From Clarkia xantiana subsp. parviflora (lineage: Eukaryota > Streptophyta > Magnoliopsida > Myrtales > Onagraceae), in contig JAPTYO010000022.1 in NCBI GenBank assembly GCA_036873135.1, forward strand, positions 6,849,785 through 6,913,784: 64,000 nt of DNA. Reading direction: 5' to 3'. The notes beneath the pieces are model-generated. The model saw only the letters and a program-made list of their open reading frames with translations, was not told the origin of the DNA and made no database searches. Positions 19,529 through 29,436 of the stretch are shown piece by piece. A program made the position numbers and the translations under genes. The first letter of the stretch is position 1, and each line of letters starts with the position of its first letter.

Positions 19529-21382
19529 TTCCTATAGCCCTTTATTTTGTAGTCGTTTTGGAGACGATTGTGGCCCTTTTTATTTTCCCGCCCTCACAGG
19601 ATTCGCGGGGTCACTCTTTTATCTTTAGTCGTTTGGAGGGTGGCTGTGGCCCTTTCATTTATTCTCCGCTTTTGATGTTGCGGTAGTGCTCTTTATCTGT
19701 AGCCATTTGAAGGGTGGCCGTGACCCTTTTTTTTATAGTCATTTTAAGGATGACTGTGACCCTTTTATTTGTAGTTTATTTAGGAACAACTGTGACCCTT
19801 TTATTTCTTCACTGCTCTCACAATATTAGCACAAACACTCTCTTTATTTTCCTGTAGCCGATTAAAGGGCGACTGTGACCCTTTATTTCTTCACTGCTCT
19901 CACAATATTAGCACAAACACTCTCTTTATTTTCATGTAGCCGATTAAATGGCGGTTGTGACCCTAAAGAAACTGAGTTTTTTTTTTTTTACTCTTTTTTT
20001 TTTTTACTTTTTTCATCTCACCTTTTGCCATGATTGCCCCTGCGGGTTTTCAATCATGCCCCTCTCCCTGACTTTTGCCTAGGTTTTCAACCTAGCGGGA
20101 ATTTATTTTTTTTTCTATCTTTTTTCTTTCTTCAAATGGAAAGAAAATCTACAGAAACTAATCAACAACAACTATGTTACATGCCCCTAATAGCAGATTA
20201 AACGTTTTAATTTCTCGGAACTTCTCCGGAGGAAAACTAGTCAAATAAGTTGATTATGTCGATGTCTTAAATGGAGGAACCTTTCAATGGGTGGACGACA
20301 CCGGCAATAATTTCTTCTTCTTCTTCCTCTCAAATGCTCTTTCATTAGCACGGTCGATCTTCATGGAATCTCGATCTTTTTTAATAGGAAGATCTCTGGA
20401 TGTCTTCTATCTTCAACCATGCTTGATCTTAACAGGAATGCCCCACGGCTACATCTGACTGGTTCATAATTCGTCGCATGCTGGACGAATGGCCTGATTA
20501 ATGAACACACATGGATGGTGTTGAGTTTGGCACAGTAGTCCGCAAATGGTAAACTTAGGCATAGATATCGTCCGAGGTATCTGGGATAACTGCATAAGAA
20601 TGGTCGGCGAGCGAAGGGCCGTACATGAGATGTGCTCTTCAGGAGTTTTGATTTGGATGATTATCCAAGCTGCACAATGAGTAAGGAAAAACTCAAATTT
20701 CGGGTGTAAAATGATCACAACTTCTCTTACCTGGGAGTTGGATTTTTCAGTGGGCAATGTGCTCGCTATGCAACTGGACCTGCTGCATGTCCTGATTCTC
20801 TTGCTCCACAACTTGTGTATGTACACCTGCTGAAAAGTACATGCCCCTAGTGGCAGACTGAAAATTTCAGAACTTTTTTCGGAAAAGGATTCGGTTGATC
20901 GAGTCAGGCTACATTGATCGGCACATTGAATCTTCACGGGATTCTCGATGATCTCTTGAAATTTTCTCATCTCTTGACATGTCTGATTTCAATGGGAGAT
21001 CCCCATGGTTACCGCTGAATGGTAAGTGAAATTCTTCATAGAAACTCTTTGAAGCGCTCACATTTCACATGGTTGCGGCATTGGTTGAAGTGGTCATCTG
21101 ACCTGCAAAAGAGTTGGGACACTCAAATCTCAAGGAAAAAATTAAGTACAATTTAACGCACCTCAGCGTTAGATATCTCGAGTGTGCAATTTGTTCGTTG
21201 TGCAACAGGATGACTGCATGTTCTTTTTTTGTTGCCCCATTTAGCCGGCATAACTTATGTGTACATGATACCTTAACCAAGAGTACCTGAAAAGGGTGAA
21301 TGAAAAATTAGTGTAGAGAATATGAGAAATCATGCATGATTTTTCGAAAACTCTAATGTAATTCATTTCATAATTTTGATTA
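19529..21382. repeat. Noncoding region with degenerate long-period tandem repeats
   Basis: No gene is seen. 19540-19970 holds copies of a motif TGTAGYCGNTTNRAGGGYGRC + TGTGACCCTTT. Two of them form an almost exact 81-bp direct repeat (about 19804-19885 and 19885-19966). From about 20160 a longer degenerate repeat appears: a segment starting ACATGCCCCTAATAGCAGA near 20175 returns as ACATGCCCCTAGTGGCAGA near 20840, with related flanks. T-runs lie at 19978-20010. It may be internal sequence of the old minus-strand Ogre-like element whose PBS is at 52091-52108. Confidence 0.55.
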
Positions 21383-21387
21383 CTTTT

Positions 21388-22070
21388 TGATGGGTCTGAT
21401 TATAGCCGTCAGGCCCTTTAACGGCGAGGAAACGGCAAACAGGCCCACCAGGCCCAGAGTAAAGGTCACGATGACCTAGGAGAAGGGTCCCGATGAAGGG
21501 AGTCCCGACGAAGCAGGGTCCCGACAGTGGAGCTAAAAGCTCCCAACGAGAAGCCTTTAAGTAGGCCCCGATGATGAATCCCTGAGAATGATTGGCCCCG
21601 TCACGATGACGAGGGGCCCCGAGCGGTGACACAACAAGATAACTCTAGAGTCCCTGACGGGAGTCGGGACTCGTTACCAGAGGATAAAGCCAAGATATGC
21701 GGGGCGTGGCCGAGATATACGGAACGTGGTTAAGATACACGGATCGTGGCCGAGATACGCGGGGCATGGCTAAGATACGCGAGATCATGTACGAGATAAG
21801 CGGGATACGGGCTAACCACCCCTAACGGTTCGCCAGGTACCTGAGACACCTCTTTGCCTATAAAAGGGCAGGAGGTCACCTCAGATCAGGTTACGAAAAA
21901 ATTCAATACTCTTGATATCTGTTGCTTGCCAGTCAGACGAAGTACTCATTTAAGCATCGGAGAGGGATTTTGGGTCACCGCCCGGTCTATCCCCTCTTGC
22001 AGGATTGCGTGGAGCGAAGGAGCTAGGATTGCCGTCAAGATCCGTGCCGGAGTTCCACCGTGATCCAACA
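21388..22070 (+). repeat. Tat-3 5' LTR
   Basis: 683 bp, TGATGGGTCTG to GATCCAACA. U3 repeats of the GAGATACGCGG type lie at about 21685-21805. TATAAAA (21859-21865) sits inside the palindrome 21841-21884, and GCATCGGAGAGGG is at 21954-21966. Confidence 0.96.
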
Positions 22071-22071
22071 T

Positions 22072-22088
22072 TGGCGCCGTCTGTGGGA
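22072..22088 (+). other. Tat-3 primer-binding site
   Basis: TGGCGCCGTCTGTGGGA, one base after the LTR. The same sequence follows the 5' LTRs of Tat-4, Tat-5 and Tat-6. The first nine bases fit plant tRNA-Asp. Confidence 0.75.
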
Positions 22089-22105
22089 ATCTAACAAAAG
22101 CTGAT

Positions 22106-22491
22106 ATGCCTTCTACTCGATCAATGACGGCTGGCAAGAACAGAAGGGGACAATCCGGTGGTTCCCGTCACCCCGCTGCAACGAATTTGAATTCAGTACC
22201 AGAACAAGAGGAAAACCAGAACCATCCCCCGGCTGAGCTCTCCCAGACAGGGGGGCATAACGGATCGCATCCCGAAGAAGTTGCCCCTCGACACTAGGAT
22301 AACAGGGGCAGGAGGCCCCCCCGACTGCAGATTTGATAAGGGCCATGGCGGAGGCCACGCCCATGTTCCTGGCGGCCGTAGAGACTCTCTTGGACCGAAG
22401 AAAGGCCGCAAGGAGGCAAGAGGAGATGCCCCCGCGGGAAGAAGCAACCCTACCAACGGAGGCTCGGAACGTACAGGAAACCCCACCCTAG
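22106..22491 (+). pseudogene. Tat-3 gag remnant
   Basis: Starts with the family start ATGCCTTCTACTCG (MPSTRSMTAGKN) and stops at TAG 22295-22297. Another frame then continues the gag N-terminal helix (MAEATPMFLAAVETLLDRRKAARRQEEMPP) to TAG 22489-22491. Compared with Tat-5, about 1.2 kb carrying the whole Gag core, knuckle and Arg-Ser tract is missing at about 22530, where both sides share GGAGAG. The remnant cannot make Gag. Confidence 0.9.
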
Positions 22492-25400
22492 GACCAGGAA
22501 GGAGGTAAGATGACCGGTCAGCCGGAGAGAGAAAGACGAGTCATCAATGTGATTCATGAAGGATTTGCTGCTGGAGGAGATACCTCATCCGCTCGAGAGG
22601 TCTATGCCTCTAGAATCCCTACAGTGGTGGTGCTGGGCAAGAGGTCCCGATCCTGGACCCTGAAGGAAGAGATGGTGATCTCTTTCTCATCGGAGGACCT
22701 CATAGGCGTGGAGACTCCACACGACGATGCTCTGGTGGTAACCCTGGATGTAGATGGGTTCGAGATGAAGAGAATCCTAATCGATGGAGGGAGCTCCTCC
22801 GACATTCTATTCATGGACGCACTGGAAGCTATGGGGAAGACGAAGAAGGATCTGAAGGAAGCAAACTTCCCGATGGTTGGATTTTCTTGCTCAACGTCTT
22901 ACCCGCTGGGAGTAATCACCTTACCAGTGGAGTTTGGTAGTGGGTGGAAGTCGGAAAGGAGGAACGTGGAATTTGTCGTGGTTGATTCTGCGGGGACTTA
23001 CAACGCGATTATCGGGAGAACCACCATCAATCCCCTGATGGCGGTCCCCTCAACTGTGCATCAGAAGATGAAGTTCCCGACTGACCACGGGGTCGGAGAG
23101 GTCAAGGGCGACCAGGTGGCTTCCCGAAAATGCTATGTTAATGCCACCCGAAGAAGGAGGCGAGAGGCCATGACTGTCCTCCTGACAGACACAGATCCCA
23201 GAGAAGAGTTTGGGCGCCCCGCCCCAGTAGAGGATCTGAAGGAAGTCGAGATCGACGGACCTCAGAGGAAGGTGAAGATCGGGTCCGCTCTAACTGAGGA
23301 AACAGCCCAAAAATTGGTGGAATTGCTGAAAGAGTTGAAGGAGCTGTTTGCCTGGTCCCCCAGCGATATGCCAGGAATCAGCCCCGACGTAATCGTGCAC
23401 GAGATGAAGATAGACCCCGCGATCAAACCTATCACACAGAAAAGGCGCCCGATGGGCACGGACAAGAAGATCGCGATCCAGCAGGAGGTTGGCAGGTTGC
23501 TCGATGCTGGTTTCATTAAGGAGCTCCGATTCCAGACTTGGGTCGCCAACCCAGTGCTGGTGAAAAAGACTAACGGAAAGTGGCGAATGTGCGTGGACTT
23601 CCGCGACTTGAATAAGGCTTGCCCAAAGGATTGCTATCCACTCCCGAGGATCGACCAGCTGGTGGATGCCACATCGGGACATGAGCTGTTGAGTTTCATG
23701 GATGCGTATTCAGGCTACAACCAGATCAAGATGGCCAAGGAAGACGCCCCCCACACAGCATTCTATGCAGATAGCGACATCTATCACTATGATGTCATGC
23801 CCTTCGGGTTGATCAATGCCGGGGCAACCTACCAGCGGATGGTGAATAAACTGTTTGGGGATATGCTGGGAGAAACCATGGAAGCTTACGTGGATGATAT
23901 GTTGGTGAAGTCCCGACAAGCCGAGGATCACGTGCATAACCTTACCATGGCGTTTGAGCGGATGAGGCTTCACCAAGTTCGCTTAAACCCGACGAAATGC
24001 GCCTTCGGAGTCCACTCAGGGAAGTTTTTGGGCTTCATGGTGAGCCAAAGAGGAATTGAAGTGAACCCTGAGAAGCTGAGGGCAATCGAGGAGATGCAGT
24101 CTCCGATAAACCATCGGGAGGTGCAGGTACTGAATGGCCGACTAGCTGCAATGAACCGCTTCTTGTCCAAAGCCAGCGACCGATCAATGCCGTTTTTTGA
24201 AGTTTTGAGGGCTAACAAAAAATTCGAATGGACCGCCAAATGTGAAGAGGCGTTCCAAGCACTCAAGCAGCATCTTCGCACACTCCCGCCGCTGGCGAAA
24301 CCGGTTCCAGGCGAGCCGCTCTTCCTTTATTTGGTTGTTTCTGAATTTGCTATTAGCTCTGTGTTAGTGAAGGTTATCGAGGGTAATCAAGTCCCCGTCT
24401 ATTATGTAAGCAAGGCATTTGCCAAATCTGAGTTGAACTATCCCACCGTTGAGAAGTACCTCTTTGCGCTGATAATTACTGCTCGGAAGCTAAGGCCATA
24501 CTTCCACGCACACGAGATCACGGTGCTAACGAACCAGCCTTTAAAGCATTTTTTGAATCGACCAGACGCGTCAGGGAGATTGGTGAAATGGGCAGTAGAG
24601 CTCAGTGAGTTTCGAATACACTTTGCTCCAAGAACGGCAATCAAGGGCCAGGCATTAGCAGATTTCATAGCAGAGTCTACAGCCCCCGATCTAAAAGAAG
24701 CGGGCCCTGTAGAGGGGGCGACAACCATAGAGGTCCCGACAGAAGAACAACCAGAGAAGGCAGAGCAATCAGAACAGCCAAACAAGGAAAACACCTGGGA
24801 GATGTACACAGATGGCTCCGCAAGTTCAGACGGGTCAGGAGCGGGCTTCTTGTTAATACCACCGGGTGAAGGTGAACCGCTCCGATATGCCTTGGCTTTA
24901 ACATTCAAGGCCACAAACAATGAAGCGGAGTATGAAGCTCTTATCACGGGCCTAAAAATTGCTAAAGGCACTGGAATCGATCACTTGAGAGTGAAGTGCG
25001 ACGCGGCGTTAATCGTGAACCAAGTTCAAGGGCGATACGAAGCAAGGAGCCCGATAATGAAGAAGTATCTACGAGAGGTACAAACCCTGAGAGAGAGCTT
25101 CAAAAGCTTCGACATCGAGGCCATTCCGAGGGAGGAGAATGTAGAGGCAGACGCCTTGAGCAAATTTGCCCTGGGAGCACCATTAGAAGAAAATCGGAAG
25201 GTGCACTTCCTGGAAAAGGTGATCTTGTCAAGCATCGACCCCACGCAAGTGTGCACCGTTGAAGCAAAATCGGAGGAGGAACCCACTTGGATGACCCCAA
25301 TAGTCGCGTATCTGACTACGGGGGCAATCCCCGAGGATAAGGCAGTAGCAGACAGGATATGTCGGATCGCATCTAATTATGTGATGCTGGATAATCAGCT

Positions 25401-26523
25401 GTACAAGAAGGGCTGGTTCTCGACTCCGTACCTGAAGTGTGTAGCAGAACCCGACACCAATCGAATCCTGAAGGAAATGCATGAGGGGATCGCGGCTTGT
25501 CATGAAGGGGCCCGATCCATTTTGAGGAAGGTGTTGAACTTGGGCTACTACTGGCCCACGATGAACAAAGAAGCAACGGCGTTGGTCCGATCATGCGACG
25601 CGTGCCAGAGGTACGCCCCGAGTATCATGGCCCCGGCTGCCAACCTGACATCCATCAAGAGCGCTTGGCCCTTCGCGCAGTGGGGCATCGACTTGGTAGG
25701 ACCTCTCCCACAAGCACAAGGACAATGTAAGTATTTACTTGTAGCTATCGATTATTTTTCGAAATGGATAGAGGCGAAGGCATTGGCCAGAACAACGGGG
25801 AACCAGATCGTCAAGTTCCTCCAAACCCACATCGTGTCCAGATACGGGATTCCTAAGGTGGTGATCAGCGACAATGGCCCCCCGTTTAACGGTTCTCAGG
25901 TGAAGGAATATCTGGAAGAACTGAACGTTGAGCATCGGACCGCCTCTGTACGCCATGCTCAGACTAATGGCCAGGTGGAGTCAGCCAACAAAATTGTGAT
26001 GGATGGCCTGAAGAAGAGGGTCTATGCCTTGAAAGGCAAATGGCTGAACGAATTGGAAAACGTACTCTGGGCTGTTAGAACGACACCCAAACGATCAACA
26101 GGGGAAACTCCGTTTGGCCTCGTTTATGGCACGGAAGCTGTCGCTCCTGTGGAGGTAGCTGTGGCATCCCACCGGACAAGATATTATGAACCCCTGACGA
26201 ACGAGGAAGTGAGACGCCTGGACTTGGACTTACTCGAAGAGAAAAGGCGGGAAGCCGACGAAGTCCAAGCACGAATGCGCTTAGCGACGGCCAGGTACTA
26301 TAATCGGCGAGTGAAGTCCCGACAGTTCTTCGTCGGGGAGCTGGTGTGGCGTCGCAACGAATTCACCCTTTTGGATCGAATCAACAAGATGTCACCAAAA
26401 TGGGAAGGACCTTATAAGGTCGTAGGGATGCCAGCTCCGAACGCATACAAGTTGGAAGACCTCGATGGTAGGACGCTAAAGCATTCTTTCAGTGGCGAAC
26501 ACTTGAAGAAACACCATGCTTAA
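22492..26523 (+). CDS. pol: Tat-3 pol polyprotein (PR-RT-RH-aRH-IN)
   Basis: Open from 22492 to the stop at 26523; counting from the ATG at 22510 it has 1337 residues. Protease active site ILIDGGSSSDIL near residue 92. RT lies about 340-560 with MCVDFRDLNKACPKDCYPLP and the catalytic YVDD near 460. The connection and first RNase H lie about 600-720 (YYVSKAFAKSELNYP). A second, archaeal-type RNase H follows at about 763-885 (EMYTDGSASSDGSGAG, NNEAEYEALITGL, DALSKFA), the mark of the Tat lineage. Integrase zinc finger H-x-H/CDACQRY at about 990-1033, core D at 1059 (GIDLVG), D at 1120 (ISDNGPPF), E at 1155 (GQVESANK), GPY near 1300. All catalytic residues are present. The start is artificial: in intact relatives pol continues from gag in one frame. 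Confidence 0.95.
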   Translation, partial: DQEGGKMTGQPERERRVINVIHEGFAAGGDTSSAREVYASRIPTVVVLGKRSRSWTLKEEMVISFSSEDLIGVETPHDDALVVTLDVDGFEMKRILIDGGSSSDILFMDALEAMGKTKKDLKEANFPMVGFSCSTSYPLGVITLPVEFGSGWKSERRNVEFVVVDSAGTYNAIIGRTTINPLMAVPSTVHQKMKFPTDHGVGEVKGDQVASRKCYVNATRRRRREAMTVLLTDTDPREEFGRPAPVEDLKEVEIDGPQRKVKIGSALTEETAQKLVELLKELKELFAWSPSDMPGISPDVIVHEMKIDPAIKPITQKRRPMGTDKKIAIQQEVGRLLDAGFIKELRFQTWVANPVLVKKTNGKWRMCVDFRDLNKACPKDCYPLPRIDQLVDATSGHELLSFMDAYSGYNQIKMAKEDAPHTAFYADSDIYHYDVMPFGLINAGATYQRMVNKLFGDMLGETMEAYVDDMLVKSRQAEDHVHNLTMAFERMRLHQVRLNPTKCAFGVHSGKFLGFMVSQRGIEVNPEKLRAIEEMQSPINHREVQVLNGRLAAMNRFLSKASDRSMPFFEVLRANKKFEWTAKCEEAFQALKQHLRTLPPLAKPVPGEPLFLYLVVSEFAISSVLVKVIEGNQVPVYYVSKAFAKSELNYPTVEKYLFALIITARKLRPYFHAHEITVLTNQPLKHFLNRPDASGRLVKWAVELSEFRIHFAPRTAIKGQALADFIAESTAPDLKEAGPVEGATTIEVPTEEQPEKAEQSEQPNKENTWEMYTDGSASSDGSGAGFLLIPPGEGEPLRYALALTFKATNNEAEYEALITGLKIAKGTGIDHLRVKCDAALIVNQVQGRYEARSPIMKKYLREVQTLRESFKSFDIEAIPREENVEADALSKFALGAPLEENRKVHFLEKVILSSIDPTQVCTVEAKSEEEPTWMTPIVAYLTTGAIPEDKAVADRICRIASNYVMLDNQLYKKGWFSTPYLKCVAEPDTNRILKEMHEGIAACHEGARSILRKVLNLGYYWPTMNKEATALVRSCDACQRYAPSIMAPAANLTSIKSAWPFAQWGIDLVGPLPQAQGQCKYLLVAIDYFSKWIEAKALARTTGNQIVKFLQTHIVSRYGIPKVVISDNGPPFNGSQVKEYLEELNVEHRTASVRHAQTNGQVESANKIVMDGLKKRVYALKGKWLNELENVLWAVRTTPKRSTGETPFGLVYGTEAVAPVEVAVASHRTRYYEPLTNEEVRRLDLDLLEEKRREADEVQARMRLATARYYNRRVKSRQFFVGELVWRRNEFTLLDRINKMSPKWEGPYKVVGMPAPNAYKLEDLDGRTLKHSFSGEHLKKHHA

Positions 26524-27640
26524 AGAAAGTCGCCTTAAGTGGTGCCCGATAAAGTCACCTTGAGTGGTGCCCAATAAAGTCGCCTTAAGTGGTGCCCGAT
26601 GTAAAATCGCCTTAAGTGGTGTATGCTATTTATCGATTCGATGTAAACCTATTTTATGCCAATAAATAAAGAGGTTGCTTCCAAACAAGAATTGTCCTTA
26701 GATTTATGTTAAGTACAAAAGTCGCCTTCAGTGGTGCACGATGAAAGTCGCCTTCAGTGGTGCACGAGAAAAGTCGCCTTCAGTGGTGCACGATGAAAGT
26801 CGCCTTCAGTGGTGCACGATGAAAGTCGCCTTCAGTGGTGCACGATGAAAGTCGCCTTCAGTGGTGCACGATGAAAGTCGCCTTCAGTGGTGCACGAGAA
26901 AAGTCGCCTTCAGTGGTGCACGATGAAAGTCGCCTTCAGTGGTGCACGACGAAAGTCGCCTTCAGTGGTGCACGACAAAAGTCTCCTTAAGTGGTGCCCG
27001 ATATTAAGTCGCCTTGAGTGGTGCACAATCCTTAGATTTATTCTAAGTATCAAAAAGTCGCCTTCAGTGGTGCACGATGAAAGTCGCCTTCAGTGGTGCA
27101 CGACGAAAGTCGCCTTCAGTGGTGCACGAAAAAAGTCGCCTTAAGTGGTGCCCGATATTAAGTCGCCTTGAGTGGTGCACAATCCTTAGATTTATTCTAA
27201 GTATCAAAAAGTCGCCTTCAGTGGTGCACGATGAAAGTCGCCTTCAGTGGTGCACGACGAAAGTCGCCTTAAGTGGTGCACGATATTAAGTCGCCTTGAG
27301 TGGTGCACGATCCTTAGATTTATTCTAAGTATCAAAAAGTCGCCTTAAGTGGTGCACGATATTAAGTCGCCTTGAGTGGTGCACGATCCTTAGATTTATT
27401 CTAAGTATCAAAAAGTCGCCTTAAGCGGTGCACGATATTAAGTCGCCTTAAGTGGTGCGCGATCCTTAGATTTATTCTAAATATCAAAAGTCGCCTTAAG
27501 TGGTGCACGATATTAAGTCGCCTTGAGTGGTGCACGATCTCTAGGTTTATCCTAAGTAATAATTAAGTGTTTTAAGTGATACACACGATATCAAGTCGCC
27601 TTAAGTGGTGCGAGTTATTAATCATCGGGAAGGACGCACA
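26524..27640 (+). repeat. Tat-3 post-pol tandem array
   Basis: More than forty copies of a 24-27 bp unit with core GTCGCCTTMAGTGGTGCACGA. 26720-27000 is nearly homogeneous. From 27000 to 27540 units are grouped into a higher-order repeat of about 80-150 bp, each ending with the inverted repeat CTTAGATTTATTCTAAG. The array is longer and more regular than in the other Tat copies. Confidence 0.95.
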
Positions 27641-27799
27641 AGAATGTCTTAAGTGTCGAGGTTTCGACCTAAGCACGTATAGTAAAGTCACTCGGAGAAG
27701 TACAACGACCGGATCTAAAGAAGTCAGATATTGATAAGGGCTCGAGGGCCCAACGAGGGCAAAAGAGAAGAGGATACAAGAACTCTAAAAAGTAAACAT

Positions 27800-28207
27800 T
27801 CAAACTTGGTCCTGGTCGGCAGCGTTGGCAGCAGCTGGGTCCACGGAGTTAGTGGCAGAAGGCCCCACAGGATCAGCCGTTGAAGGATTGGCTATCGGGG
27901 TCATGGGATCGAGGAGTTTCCGATGAAGAAGTAGCTCCTCTTCACTCTGAACTTGTGGTATGCATTTCCGGCCTCGAGCATCGGCTTCTTTGGTGGAAAT
28001 GATACATCCTTCCCGGAGAGCTGCATCATAAGCAGTGCTGGAAATTTCATTCAGAGCATGGTCGAAGTTGAAAGGCTTCCTTCCCTCGAAACCAGACCCC
28101 CTATCTGAAAGCAGCCATTGAAGGGCACGTTAGGTTTCTCGGGGAAATAACAATCAAACTAAGCCAAGATGAAGACGAACAATAGAGAAGAAATCCTTAC
28201 CAGACAT
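27800..28207 (-). pseudogene. Tat-3 antisense gene, internally deleted
   Basis: Exon 1 ATGTCTG (28207-28201), donor GTAAGG, acceptor at 28106-28105, a short start of exon 2 (GSGFEGRKPFNFDHAL, CITSTKEA), then a jump to a YFFI fragment (near 27925) and to the tail of exon 4 ending at TGA 27802-27800. Exon 3 and the coiled coil are absent. Tat-5 has the same pieces with the same joins, so the deletion predates both insertions. Confidence 0.8.
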
Positions 28208-28340
28208 GATAATAGGAGGTTGGAAGAATGAACCTGACATGGCCGGAAAGATGGCCGAAGAAACGCTAAAAGACTCAAGAGTCGCAGAAAGCTTTCGAAA
28301 ACTTATAAATGGTAAAGTGAAACTATGCCCATGGTTAGGA

Positions 28341-28430
28341 TTTTATAGGCAAAGAGGACAGTTGAAGGGACGGTTTAATCTGAACCATCGAAATGAAAAC
28401 GTTCTGATCCGGACCGTTGAGATGAAACGT
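28341..28430 (-). promoter_or_regulatory. Tat-3 antisense promoter
   Basis: Minus-strand TATAAAA (28347-28341), 134-140 bases before the antisense ATG, with the twin CCGTYGAR-AAACG motif at 28373-28430. It is retained although the coding part is deleted. Confidence 0.65.
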
Positions 28431-28733
28431 GCGGAACTGTAGCAGACGCAATGATGAAATATCCTGAAAAGCACTTTTCAGAGAAAGCAGACACAGAGAG
28501 TCAGGCACGGGCACTGATGACGTCACTCCATCATCTGCTGCATCTAATGCACTAGAAAACCGAAGAGACCCTTGGGATATAGCAGTTATCCATAAAACCC
28601 TGAGGAAACGTAGAGGAGAAGACCGATAACTTTAAGTAACTGAACCAAGGAGTAGATCCCCGACTATAGTATTGGAAAAATCGGGAGTTGGAAGACACGA
28701 CGAACTAAAAGTCCCTCATGTCTTGGGGGCAAA
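28431..28733 (+). other. Tat-3 region before 3' LTR
   Basis: About 300 bases with no open frame. It contains CACTTTTCAGA and GGGAGTTGGAAGACACGACG blocks conserved in Tat-1, Tat-4 and Tat-5, and ends with the polypurine-like TTGGGGGCAAA directly before the LTR. Confidence 0.6.
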
Positions 28734-29431
28734 TGATGGGTCCGATTATAGCCGTCAGGCCCTTTAACGGCGAGGAAACGGCAAACAGGCCCACCAGGCC
28801 CAGAGTAAAGGTCACGATGACCTAGGAGAAGGGTCCCGATGAAGGGAGTCCCGACGAAGCAGGGTCCCGACAGAGTCAGTCCCGACAGTGGAGCTAAAAG
28901 CTCCCAACGAGAAGCCTTTAAGTAGGCCCCGATGATGAATCCCTGAGAATGATTGGCCCCGTCACGATGACGAGGGGCCCCGAGCGGTGACACAACAAGA
29001 TAACTCTAGAGTCCCCGACGGGAGTCGGGACTCGTTACCAGAGGATAAAGCCAAGATATGCGGGGCGTGGCCGAGATATACGGAACGTGGTTAAGATACA
29101 CGGATCGTGGCCGAGATACGCGGGGCATGGCTAAGATATGCGAGATCATGTACGAGATAAGCAGGATACGGGCTAACCACCCCTAACGGTTCGCCAGGTA
29201 CCTGAGACACCTCTTTGCCTATAAAAGGGCAGGAGGTCACCTCAGATCAGGTTACGAAAAAATTCAATATTCTTGATATCTGTTGCTTGCCAGTCAGACG
29301 AAGTACTCATTTAAGCATCGGAGAGGGATTCTGGGTCACCGCACGGTCTATCCCCTCTTACAGGATTGCGTGGAGCGAAGGAGCTAGGATTGCCGTCAAG
29401 ATCCGTGCCGGAGTTCCACCGTGATCCAACA
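28734..29431 (+). repeat. Tat-3 3' LTR
   Basis: 698 bp with the same ends as the 5' LTR. It has 15 bases more near 28870 (an extra GTCCCGACAGAGTCA unit). Confidence 0.96.
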
Positions 29432-29436
29432 CTTTT

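Larger units (their letters stand above)
21388..29431 (+). mobile_element. Tat-3: young Tat element with open pol and deleted gag
   Basis: Complete 8.04-kb element, LTRs 21388-22070 and 28734-29431, flanked by CTTTT (21383-21387, 29432-29436). The LTRs differ at about eight bases plus one 15-bp indel, making it the youngest complete insertion here. Pol (22492-26523) is open. Gag is reduced to short pieces and the antisense gene is internally deleted. It could supply pol but not Gag. Confidence 0.96.

Noticed and set aside
20464..20970. 168-codon minus frame in the repeat region left of Tat-3
   Set aside because: No recognisable motif, irregular composition, and it spans degenerate repeats.
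22071..22088. tRNA-like sequence TGGCGCCGTC next to LTRs
   Set aside because: Only the primer-binding stretch is present; no tRNA cloverleaf surrounds it.
26720..27000. Regular short repeats resembling a CRISPR array
   Set aside because: Units are adjacent with only a few variable bases between them, no spacers of constant length, no cas genes, and the DNA is from a plant retrotransposon 3' region.
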